Shown: positions 1-5,731, counted from the first letter of the stretch. The stretch: 6,018 nt of DNA from JAMWZF01 sp041628615 (GCA_041628615.1 JBFKOW010000192.1:1-6018); one strand, 5' to 3'. The notes: generated by a model from the letters alone, not told the origin. Program-made: numbers and translations.

Positions 1-156
1 CCCGCCGTCGGCCCGATCCTGTCGGCGCGCACCGCCGCCCAACTCGCGCCATCGCTCGCCGGGATGGACCACGCCCTGTCCGACGCCCTCTACGCCGAGA
101 TCACCGCGCTGTCCCCCGCCCCGCCCCCGGCCACCGACCGGATCGAGGAAGCATGA
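1..156 (+). CDS. Probable aldo/keto reductase, C-terminal fragment
   Basis: The reading frame is open from the first base and ends in TGA at 154-156, giving the last 51 residues of a protein that begins outside the window. The fragment contains PILSARTAAQL followed by a predicted helix and a tail of the form ALSPAPPPATDR. In aldo/keto reductases the segment (I/P)xxAR-xxQL lies near the C-terminus and helps bind the 2'-phosphate and adenine of NADPH, and bacterial members often end in a similar SPxPPPATDR tail. This would make it an NAD(P)H-dependent carbonyl reductase; the substrate cannot be inferred. Its stop codon overlaps the start of the next gene by 4 bp (ATGA), so the two are almost certainly co-transcribed and translationally coupled. 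The catalytic Asp-Tyr-Lys-His residues lie upstream, out of view, so the family call rests on tail similarity only. Confidence 0.6.
   Translation, partial: PAVGPILSARTAAQLAPSLAGMDHALSDALYAEITALSPAPPPATDRIEEA
145..150 (+). promoter_or_regulatory. Ribosome binding site of the DauA-like gene
   Basis: GAGGAA lies just upstream of the ATG at 153, inside the last codons of the preceding gene. It supports ATG 153 as the true start; the FAD-binding glycine motif then begins at residue 8, as expected for this family. Confidence 0.7.
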
Positions 157-1223
157 CCGATTTCATCGTCATCGGCGGCGGCATCGCCGGGCTGAGCGCC
201 GCCGCCCGGCTGTCCGACCTTGGCAGCGTGGTCCTTCTCGAACAGGAGCCGGCGCTGGGCTACCACGCCTCGGGGCGTTCCGCCGCGCTTTACGAGGCGA
301 ACTACGGCAAGCCGACGACCGTGGCGCTGAACGTCGCCAGCCTCGACTACCACCGGGACGCCGGGGTGCTGTCCGAGCGCGGCCTGCTGCTGATCGGGTC
401 CGCCGACACCGCCGATGCCTTCGCCGCCGACGTGGCGCGGATGAAGCTGGCCGAGATCGGTCCGGCGGCGGCGCGCGAGATGGTGCCGGTGCTCGACCCG
501 GCGGTGGTGGACCGCGCCGCGCACGACCCCCACGCCTGGGACATCGACACCGACGCGCTGATGCAGGGCTTCGCCCGCGCCGCCCGCGCCAACGGCGCCG
601 AGATCGTCACCCGCGCGGGGGTGGAGGCGATCCGCCGCACCGCCGGGGGCTGGGAGGTCGACGCCGGGGCGCAGACCCGATCCGCCCGCCTGCTGGTCAA
701 CGCCGCCGGGGCCTGGGCCGACCGGATCGCGGCGCTGGCCGGGGTGGCGCCGGTCGGGCTCACGCCGCTGCGCCGGTCGATGGCCCGGGTCGCCGCGCCC
801 GAGGGCCACGACGTAAGCCGCTGGCCGATGCTCTTCGGCCCCGGCGAGGACTGGTATGCCAAGCCCGACGCCGGGGCGCTGCTGATCTCGCCCGCCGACG
901 AGGAGCCGGTGGACCCGATGGACGCCTGGGCCGACGACATGGTGCTGGCCGAGGGGATCGCCCGCTACGAGGCCCATGTCACCGCGCCGGTGACGCGGAT
1001 GATCTCGAACTGGGCCGGGCTGCGGACCTTCGCGCCGGACCGGCAGCTGGTGATCGGCCCGGACCCGGCGGAGCCCGACTTCGTCTGGTGCGCCGGACAG
1101 GGCGGCTACGGGATGCAGTCCGCGCCGGGGGCGAGCCGGCTGCTGGCCGACCTGGTGGGCGGCCGCCCGCCCGAGGTGGGGGCCGAGGTCGCCGCGGCGC
1201 TGACCCCGGCGCGGTTCCGCTAG
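153..1223 (+). CDS. FAD-dependent D-amino-acid dehydrogenase, DauA-like (DAO family)
   Basis: A 356-residue cytoplasmic flavoprotein of the DAO (glycine/D-amino-acid oxidase) superfamily. It is expected to oxidise a D-amino acid or other amine to the imino acid and pass electrons from FAD to a quinone-type acceptor. The N-terminal Rossmann motif is GGGIAG (residues 8-13), with the ribose-binding Glu30 at the end of the second strand. The FAD loop GYHASGRSAAL lies at 36-46, NAAGAW at 183-188 and the closing FAD segment GQGGYGMQ at 315-322. Length and layout closely match my recollection of Pseudomonas aeruginosa DauA (catabolic D-arginine dehydrogenase), including IDTDAL (131-136), RRS (207-209), WPML (224-227) and WAGLR (287-291). 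Residues aligned with the DauA core appear kept: Tyr51, Arg208, Tyr235, Arg291 and Gly318. Those aligned with DauA His48 and Glu87 appear changed (Leu46, Ala84), so D-arginine may not be the substrate. It is coupled to the upstream reductase gene by an ATGA overlap. A glycine-oxidase-like or other amine dehydrogenase role is possible. Confidence 0.85.
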   Translation: MTDFIVIGGGIAGLSAAARLSDLGSVVLLEQEPALGYHASGRSAALYEANYGKPTTVALNVASLDYHRDAGVLSERGLLLIGSADTADAFAADVARMKLAEIGPAAAREMVPVLDPAVVDRAAHDPHAWDIDTDALMQGFARAARANGAEIVTRAGVEAIRRTAGGWEVDAGAQTRSARLLVNAAGAWADRIAALAGVAPVGLTPLRRSMARVAAPEGHDVSRWPMLFGPGEDWYAKPDAGALLISPADEEPVDPMDAWADDMVLAEGIARYEAHVTAPVTRMISNWAGLRTFAPDRQLVIGPDPAEPDFVWCAGQGGYGMQSAPGASRLLADLVGGRPPEVGAEVAAALTPARFR

Positions 1224-1232
1224 GCCGGTTCC

Positions 1233-1264
1233 GCGCCGGGCCGGCGCATCGGGGGTTTATCCCG
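1233..1264 (+). terminator. Possible stem-loop terminator after the DauA-like gene
   Basis: Ten bases after the stop codon is a GC-rich dyad, GCGCCGG (1233-1239) and CCGGCGC (1241-1247), which can fold with five stem pairs and a five-base loop. A second small hairpin, CGGG (1250-1253) with CCCG (1261-1264), follows directly. There is only a TTT in the second loop and no U-run after the stems, so this is not a canonical intrinsic terminator. In a genome this GC-rich the dyad could be chance. Confidence 0.3.
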
Positions 1265-1305
1265 GCGGCCGGGCGTGAAACGGTCCCCCTGCCCCGCCCA
1301 TGCCC

Positions 1306-1310
1306 GAGGA
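1306..1310 (+). promoter_or_regulatory. Ribosome binding site choosing the start at 1317
   Basis: GAGGA sits six bases before ATG 1317. An in-frame GTG at 1275 would add 14 residues ahead of the signal peptide and has no comparable site, so ATG 1317 is preferred. Confidence 0.65.
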
Positions 1311-1316
1311 TCGCCG

Positions 1317-1811
1317 ATGACCCTTCGCCGCACCGCCGCCGCGCTTGCCGCCGCCCTCACCCTGGCCGCGACCGCGGCGCCCGCCGACGACCGGCTGGCC
1401 CGGTTCGAGACCCTGTCCGAGGAGTCCACCGCGCTGATGCTGGACGCGCTGGTCGGGATGGCGGTTGCCGAGGGCGCCGACCCGGCGCGGCTCGATGGCG
1501 CGCTGCCGGTGTTCGAATGGACCGACCCCTACCGCGACGCCGGGGCCTGCATGCTGACCGCCTACGACGCCCAGATCGGCGCCGACGGCACCGACGCGCT
1601 GCTGGCCCGGATGGAGACCTTCCTCGCCGCCGCCGAGGGCAAGACGCTGACCGAGATCGCGGCGATGTCGGACACCCTGCTGCCCGAGGGGCTCAGCGAG
1701 GACCGGTCGATCGAGATAAGCCAGGAGTGTGGGATGATGGACCTGCAGGTCGTCTGGATGGAGGAGAGCGGCTTCATGGCGGCGATGATGGGGGCGATGC
1801 CCGGGAACTGA
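1317..1811 (+). CDS. Small exported protein of unknown function with Met-rich tail
   Basis: Predicted 164-residue protein that I do not recognise. Residues 1-23 form a Sec-type signal peptide: Arg4-Arg5, an Ala/Leu-rich core, and a signal-peptidase-I site APA|DD after residue 23. The mature protein of about 141 residues is acidic and probably mostly helical, with no further membrane segment, which suggests a soluble periplasmic or secreted protein. It has exactly two cysteines, Cys78 (in GACML) and Cys138 (in QECGM), which could form a disulfide after export. The last 25 residues hold seven methionines. The start is fixed by GAGGA six bases upstream. The gene lies 93 bp after the DauA-like gene on the same strand, so it may belong to that operon or have its own promoter. 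Nothing in the sequence ties it to amino-acid oxidation. The exported nature is well supported; the function is unknown. Confidence 0.75.
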   Translation: MTLRRTAAALAAALTLAATAAPADDRLARFETLSEESTALMLDALVGMAVAEGADPARLDGALPVFEWTDPYRDAGACMLTAYDAQIGADGTDALLARMETFLAAAEGKTLTEIAAMSDTLLPEGLSEDRSIEISQECGMMDLQVVWMEESGFMAAMMGAMPGN

Positions 1812-1849
1812 CGGCGGCGCCGGAACTGCCGCAAAAAATCGCCTGATTG

Positions 1850-1876
1850 CAGTCGGTTGCCAGATTGTTCCGACTG
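1850..1876. repeat. Inverted repeat upstream of the VPLPA-CTERM gene
   Basis: CAGTCGG (1850-1856) and CCGACTG (1870-1876) are perfect 7-bp inverted arms around a 13-base spacer that is locally AT-richer than its surroundings. The dyad lies 60 bases before the start codon of the gene at 1937. It could be an operator or an mRNA hairpin. The lack of a following U-run argues against an intrinsic terminator for the preceding gene. Confidence 0.4.
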
Positions 1877-1936
1877 TTGCGAATCGTGGCGCGGCGGTAG
1901 CGTCTGTCGTCCGAAACCCATACTTGCGAGTCCCTC

Positions 1937-2692
1937 ATGCGCCTCTGTTTCCTGGCGTGTGCCGCGGCGGCCGGCCGGGCCGCGGCGCCCGTTTCCGCGG
2001 CCACCCTTCTGCCCGCCCGCCTCACGATCGACCTCGATCCGGTGCTGACCACGGGCGTGCAAAGCTCGGCCGATCGTCTCACCTTCGACCTGCCGGTCTC
2101 GAATTTTCGGTTCGACGGCCAGGTCCGCGGCAACCTCGGCGCCACCGAGGCCAACCCGGACGGCGAACTCGGCTTCGCGCTCGAAGTCTCGGGCGAGGTG
2201 TTTCCGAAGATCAGCTTCACCGGCCAGTTCAGCGACTACGGCGCCCCGTCCACGTTCGCGATCACGGTGACGCTGCCGTTCCCGGCGATCCCCGGCAGCA
2301 TCGACTACGCGGTCTTCGGCGAGATCGAGAACGCCGAGGGCAACGGCACCCCGGTCAGCATCATCCCCGGCCAGAACGCGTTCTTCGGATTCTTCGTCAA
2401 CGGGGATCCACTGACCTCGCTCGGGATCATTCCGGTGCCCGGAGGCGTCACCGTCTCCGCGTCCGGGTCCGGCTCGATCGAATGCGCGTTCGCGCCGGGC
2501 GGCGCCTGCACCCAGATGTCCACGCTGTTCATCGGCAAGGGGCCGGGCGATGGCCAGTTCTTCCGCGTCGCCTCGACCTACGATCTCGATACCGGCGTGA
2601 CCCTGCCGCCGGTGCCGCTGCCCGCGAGCCTCGGCCTGCTGCTGGCGGGTCTCGGCGGACTTGCCGTCGCGGCGCGGCGGACGCGGGCCTAG
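1937..2692 (+). CDS. Exported protein with VPLPA-CTERM sorting signal
   Basis: A 251-residue surface or secreted protein. The N-terminus (about residues 1-21, MRLCFLACAA then a break with VSA|A) looks like a signal peptide. Residues 22-220 are a strand-rich, Gly/Ser/Pro/Asp-rich passenger with no domain I recognise; Cys183 and Cys191 (IECAFAPGGAC) could pair. The C-terminus is the classic tripartite signal: VPLPA (226-230), a hydrophobic helix (about 231-246) and the basic tail RRTRA. In Rhodobacterales and related bacteria, VPLPA-CTERM proteins are exported by Sec and processed by a dedicated exosortase (XrtD type), often as part of an exopolysaccharide-associated surface matrix. No exosortase gene lies in this window. 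The start codon has no clear Shine-Dalgarno sequence, but it is the only start in position to give the signal peptide. The TAG stop overlaps the stop of the convergent membrane-protein gene. The passenger function is unknown. Confidence 0.85.
   Translation: MRLCFLACAAAAGRAAAPVSAATLLPARLTIDLDPVLTTGVQSSADRLTFDLPVSNFRFDGQVRGNLGATEANPDGELGFALEVSGEVFPKISFTGQFSDYGAPSTFAITVTLPFPAIPGSIDYAVFGEIENAEGNGTPVSIIPGQNAFFGFFVNGDPLTSLGIIPVPGGVTVSASGSGSIECAFAPGGACTQMSTLFIGKGPGDGQFFRVASTYDLDTGVTLPPVPLPASLGLLLAGLGGLAVAARRTRA
2689..2692. other. Shared CTAG at two convergent stop codons
   Basis: The palindrome CTAG supplies TAG to the plus-strand gene (2690-2692) and TAG to the minus-strand gene (2689-2691). The two coding regions therefore overlap tail to tail by three bases, leaving no intergenic space for a terminator on either strand. 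Confidence 0.9.
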
Positions 2693-3081
2693 AACACCGG
2701 CGCGAGGGCCGCCGTCGACCCTGCCAGCACGACCGCCAGCGGCACTCCGTGCAGCCGCTCGGCGCCGCGCGCGCCGAACATGTTGGCCAGCGCGCTGAGC
2801 GCGAAGAGGCCGCAGAGGACCAGCAGCAGCGGCCGCAGCGCCCAGACCGGCAGCGGCCCGGCGATCAGCCCCACGGTCTGCGCCACGGCCAGCCAGCCCA
2901 CCGCCGCGACCCCGGCGGCGGCGAGGCTCGCCCGGCGCAGCCCCGCCGGGAGCACGCGGGCCTGTCCGCCCCAGGCCAGCCGCCCCAGCGGCGCCCCCGC
3001 CGCCAGCAGAAGCTGGAACACCGTCAGCCAGCCGAAGCCCAGAAGACCCGCCAGCGCCGCGAGGATCGGCCCCGCGGTCAT
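2689..3081 (-). CDS. Small four-helix integral membrane protein
   Basis: Predicted 130-residue inner-membrane protein. Four hydrophobic segments are visible at about residues 4-28, 52-74, 80-101 and 112-127, with few charged residues. Between the first two helices is the segment GAPLGRLAWGGQ (29-40), then VLPAGLR (43-49). Similar GAPxGxxAWGG...LPxxLR segments recur in a family of small bacterial membrane proteins of unknown function; I recall the pattern but no family name. The start ATG (3081-3079) overlaps by one base the TGA of the upstream dehydrogenase gene (TGATG), and there is no good Shine-Dalgarno site, so it is probably translated by coupling or reinitiation. An alternative in-frame start 69 bases upstream would add an arginine-rich stretch inside the dehydrogenase gene and is less likely. 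The tight linkage suggests co-expression with the dehydrogenase, but no shared function can be shown. Confidence 0.75.
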   Translation of the reverse strand: MTAGPILAALAGLLGFGWLTVFQLLLAAGAPLGRLAWGGQARVLPAGLRRASLAAAGVAAVGWLAVAQTVGLIAGPLPVWALRPLLLVLCGLFALSALANMFGARGAERLHGVPLAVVLAGSTAALAPVF

Positions 3082-5582
3082 CAGCCGTCGGCGCGGATCA
3101 CCGCGTTGGCGGGATCGTAGGGGCTGTCCTCGGTCACCTCGGCGTCCCACAACTGGCGCTGCATCCGGACCTTGAGCCGGGTCCCCGGCGCCGCCCGGTC
3201 GGGCGTGACGTAGCCCATGCCGATGGACTTGCCGAAGGCGACGGACCAGCCGCCCGAGGTCAGCCGCCCGACCCGCGTGTCGCCGTCATAGAGCGCCTCG
3301 CGGCCCCAGGGATCGGCGTCGCCGGGGCCGTCGATCAGCAGGGTCACGCATTTAGACCGGATCCCGGTGTCGAGCATCGCCTGCTTGCCGTGGAAGTCCT
3401 TGTCGAGATCGACGAAGCGGTCGAGCCCGGCTTCGAGCGGGGTGGCGTCGCGGCCCAGTTCGGTGCCGAAGGCGCGGTAGGACTTCTCCTGCCGCAGCCA
3501 GTTCTGCGCCCGTGCGCCGACGAGTTTCATCCCGTGCGGCTCTCCGGCCGCCAGAAGCCGGTCCCAGAGATAGCGCTGCATCTCGATCGGGTGGTGCAGT
3601 TCCCAGCCCAGTTCGCCGGTATAGGCCACCCGGATCGCCCGCACCGGGCACATGCCCAGCTCGATGTCGCGCATCGACAGCCACGGGAACCGCTTGTTGG
3701 ACAGCACGGTGTCGGGGTCGGCGTCCTTCACCAGGTCGCGCAGCACGGCGCGGGAGTTCGGCCCGGCGATGGCGAAGACCCCCCACTGGGTGGTCACGTC
3801 GTGGATGTCGACCCAGCCGCCGCCGGCACCGACGAAGTCCTCGGCGGCCTTCAGCAGGAAATCGGCGTCGTAGGCGGTCCAGGCCCCGGCGGAGACCAGG
3901 TAGTATTCGTCCTCGGCCAGCCGGACGATGGTGTATTCGGTCCGGGTGGTGCCGTGGCTGGTGAGCGCGTAGGTCAGGTTGATCCGCCCGACCTTCGGCA
4001 GCCGGTTGCAGGTGAAACGGTCGAGGAAGGCCGTCGCGCCGGGGCCGCGCACGAGGTGCTTGGTGAAGGCGGTGGCGTCGATCAGGCCGACGCCGGTGCG
4101 GATCGCCTCGGCCTCGGCCTTCGCGTAGGCCCACCAGCCGCCGCGCCGGAAGCTGCGCGCGTCGTGGTCGAAGCCCGCTGGCGCATCCGTGGGGCCGTAG
4201 TAGTTCGGCCGTTCCCAGCCGTTGACCTGCCCGAACTGCGCCCCCAGCGCCTTTTGCCGGTCATAGACCGGGGCGGTGCGCAACGGCCGGCAGGCTTCGC
4301 GCTCCTCGTCGGGATGGTGCAGGATGTAGACGTGGGCGTAGCATTCCTCGTTCTTGCGCGCCGCGTATTCGGTCGTCATCCAGCTGCCGTAGCGCTTGGG
4401 GTCGATCGAGGCCATGTCGATCTCGGCCTCGCCCTCGACCATCATCTGGGCGAGGTAATGCCCCGCCCCGCCGGCGGCGGTGATGCCGAAGCTGAACCCC
4501 TCGGCCAGCCACATGTTGCGTAGCCCCGGCGCCGGGCCGATCAGCGGGTTGCCGTCCGGGGTGTAGCAGATCGGGCCGTTGTAATCGTCCTTCAGGCCCA
4601 CCGTCTCGGAGGACGGGATGCGGTGGATGAAGGACATGTATTCCGCCTCGATCCGTTCCAGGTCCAGCGGGAAGAGGTCGGCGCGGAAACTGTCGGGGAC
4701 GCTGTATTCGAACCGCGCGGGCGCGCCGTGTTCGTAGGGGCCGAGGATCCAGCCGCCGCGTTCCTCGCGGACATACCACTTGGCGTCGGCGTCGCGCAGC
4801 ACCGGGTGCTGCGGGTTCGACTTGCGCCATTCGACCAGCGCCGGGTCGGGTTCGGTGACGATGTACTGGTGCTCGACCGGGATCGCCGGGATCTTCAGTC
4901 CGAGGAGCGCCGCGGTCCTCTGGGCGTGGTTGCCGGTGGCGGTGACGACGTGTTCGGCGTGGATGACGATCCGTTCGTCGGAAGGCACGAGGTTGCCGCC
5001 CTTCTCGACCATCTTCGTGCAGGTCACGTCCCAGTGGCTGCCGGTCCAGCGGTAGCCGTCCACCTGCCACTTGCGCTCGATCGCGACGCCGCGCTGGCGG
5101 GCGCCCTTGGCCATCGCCATCGTCACGTCGGCGGGGTTGATGTAGCCGTCGGTGGGGTGGAAGATTGCGCCCTTCAGGTCGTCGGTCCGCACCAGCGGGT
5201 AGCGTTCGCCGATCTGTTTCGGGGTCAGCCACTCGAACGGCACGCCGCAGGTCTCGGCGGTGGCGGCGTAGAGCATGTATTCGTCCATCCGCGCGTCGGT
5301 CTGGGCCATCCGCAGGTTGCCGACCACGAAGAACCCGGCGTTGAGCCCGGTCTCTTCCTCCAGCGTCTTGTAGAACTTGATCGAGTAGTCGTGGATGTGG
5401 GTGGTGGCGTAGCTCATGTTGAAATACGGCAGGAGCCCCGCCGCGTGCCACGTCGACCCGGAGGTCAGTTCGTCGCGTTCCAGCAGCATCACGTCGTCCC
5501 AGCCCGCCCGCGCGAGGTGGTAGGCGATCGAGGTGCCGACGGCGCCGCCGCCGACGACGAGGGCTTTGACGTGGGTTTTCAT
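3081..5582 (-). CDS. Dimethylglycine/sarcosine dehydrogenase-like FAD and GcvT-domain protein
   Basis: An 833-residue flavoprotein expected to oxidatively N-demethylate a methylated amine such as dimethylglycine or sarcosine, passing the methyl carbon as formaldehyde to tetrahydrofolate. The DAO domain spans about 1-385, with GGGAVG (11-16), Glu35 and STWHAAGL (43-50). His46 in that motif corresponds to the histidine that carries covalent FAD in mammalian dimethylglycine and sarcosine dehydrogenases. A linker domain (about 390-445, with RYGSWMTTEYA at 397-407) follows, then the GcvT folate-binding domain (about 475-735, with YTGELGWELH at 654-663 and LRQEKSYRAFGTE at 696-708) and the GcvT C-terminal barrel (about 740-825). 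Length and domain order match mature dimethylglycine dehydrogenase. Segments such as VEHQYIVTEP, VLRDAD and GPYE fit that enzyme better than others I can recall. Glu549 (RTEYT) sits where many GcvT domains have Asp. The start at 5582 is chosen because the FAD motif then begins at residue 11; GGAG lies ten bases upstream. First gene of a minus-strand operon with the coupled membrane protein. Exact substrate unproven. Confidence 0.88.
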   Translation of the reverse strand: MKTHVKALVVGGGAVGTSIAYHLARAGWDDVMLLERDELTSGSTWHAAGLLPYFNMSYATTHIHDYSIKFYKTLEEETGLNAGFFVVGNLRMAQTDARMDEYMLYAATAETCGVPFEWLTPKQIGERYPLVRTDDLKGAIFHPTDGYINPADVTMAMAKGARQRGVAIERKWQVDGYRWTGSHWDVTCTKMVEKGGNLVPSDERIVIHAEHVVTATGNHAQRTAALLGLKIPAIPVEHQYIVTEPDPALVEWRKSNPQHPVLRDADAKWYVREERGGWILGPYEHGAPARFEYSVPDSFRADLFPLDLERIEAEYMSFIHRIPSSETVGLKDDYNGPICYTPDGNPLIGPAPGLRNMWLAEGFSFGITAAGGAGHYLAQMMVEGEAEIDMASIDPKRYGSWMTTEYAARKNEECYAHVYILHHPDEEREACRPLRTAPVYDRQKALGAQFGQVNGWERPNYYGPTDAPAGFDHDARSFRRGGWWAYAKAEAEAIRTGVGLIDATAFTKHLVRGPGATAFLDRFTCNRLPKVGRINLTYALTSHGTTRTEYTIVRLAEDEYYLVSAGAWTAYDADFLLKAAEDFVGAGGGWVDIHDVTTQWGVFAIAGPNSRAVLRDLVKDADPDTVLSNKRFPWLSMRDIELGMCPVRAIRVAYTGELGWELHHPIEMQRYLWDRLLAAGEPHGMKLVGARAQNWLRQEKSYRAFGTELGRDATPLEAGLDRFVDLDKDFHGKQAMLDTGIRSKCVTLLIDGPGDADPWGREALYDGDTRVGRLTSGGWSVAFGKSIGMGYVTPDRAAPGTRLKVRMQRQLWDAEVTEDSPYDPANAVIRADG

Positions 5583-5608
5583 GGGATGTCCGCTCCGACA
5601 GGGCTTCT

Positions 5609-5648
5609 GGCGTCCGGTCCTCATTGCCCGAGCGGGGGCCCGGACGCC
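5609..5648 (-). repeat. Nested hairpin in the leader of the dehydrogenase gene
   Basis: GGCGTCCGG (5609-5617) and CCGGACGCC (5640-5648) are perfect 9-bp inverted arms. Inside them, GCCC (5626-5629) can pair with GGGC (5636-5639), which abuts the right outer arm, leaving an eight-base bulge (5618-5625) on one side. On the minus strand the bulge reads AATGAGGA. The structure ends 26 bases before the start codon at 5582, so if the leader is transcribed it would fold in the 5' UTR. It does not match a riboswitch class I can recognise by eye. Confidence 0.5.
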
Positions 5649-5691
5649 TCGCCCACCCGACACTATCTGTCATGAAAGCGACATGGGCCTT

Positions 5692-5731
5692 CGGGCACAA
5701 GCCCGGTCGGCCGCCGTGCCCGGGACCGGGC
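5692..5731. repeat. Interleaved inverted repeats in the divergent intergenic region
   Basis: Three pairings share the same bases. CGGGCAC (5692-5698) pairs with GTGCCCG (5716-5722). GCCCGGTC (5701-5708) pairs with GACCGGGC (5724-5731). CGGGC (5692-5696) can also pair with GCCCG (5701-5705) around a four-base loop. The first two are interleaved (A-B-A'-B'), a pseudoknot-like or mutually exclusive arrangement. All lie between two divergently transcribed genes. The role is unknown, and base composition raises the chance of coincidental pairing. Confidence 0.4.

Noticed and set aside
90..977. Long open frame of 295 codons on the minus strand across the DauA-like gene
   Set aside because: It is antisense to a clear flavoprotein, with low-complexity Gly/Arg/His/Val-rich translation and no recognisable motif. 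Such frames arise from GC-biased third positions.
1814..1838. GCGGC/GCCGC hairpin followed by AAAAAA as a terminator of the small exported protein gene
   Set aside because: The homopolymer after the stem is A on the coding strand, not T, so it does not make a U-tract for plus-strand transcription, and no minus-strand gene ends here.
1924..3120. 398-codon plus-strand frame overlapping the VPLPA-CTERM gene and the membrane-protein gene
   Set aside because: Its translation is an Arg/Pro/Gly-rich shadow. The overlapping frame at 1937-2692 has a signal peptide and a textbook sorting signal, and the 3' part is antisense to the membrane-protein gene.
3390..4523. 377-codon plus-strand open frame inside the dehydrogenase gene
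   Set aside because: It is a complementary-strand shadow of a gene with unmistakable DAO/GcvT motifs. The translation is compositionally odd and has no domain.
5659..5671. GACA-N5-TGTC as a regulator operator
   Set aside because: Only four bases per arm, easily expected by chance in a 200-base intergenic region, and I can assign no regulator.
4623..5675. 350-codon plus-strand open frame across the FAD domain of the dehydrogenase gene
   Set aside because: Same reason: antisense to conserved coding sequence, Val/Gly/His/Asp-rich, and no supporting ribosome site.
4261..5700. 479-codon minus-strand frame in another phase of the dehydrogenase gene
   Set aside because: Extremely Arg-rich out-of-frame translation of the FAD-domain region; no coherent protein and no disruption of the real frame.
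5583..5700. Glycine, SAH or tetrahydrofolate riboswitch upstream of the folate-linked dehydrogenase gene
   Set aside because: The context is suggestive, but I could not match the conserved core bases of any of these classes by eye, so only an unclassified hairpin is reported.
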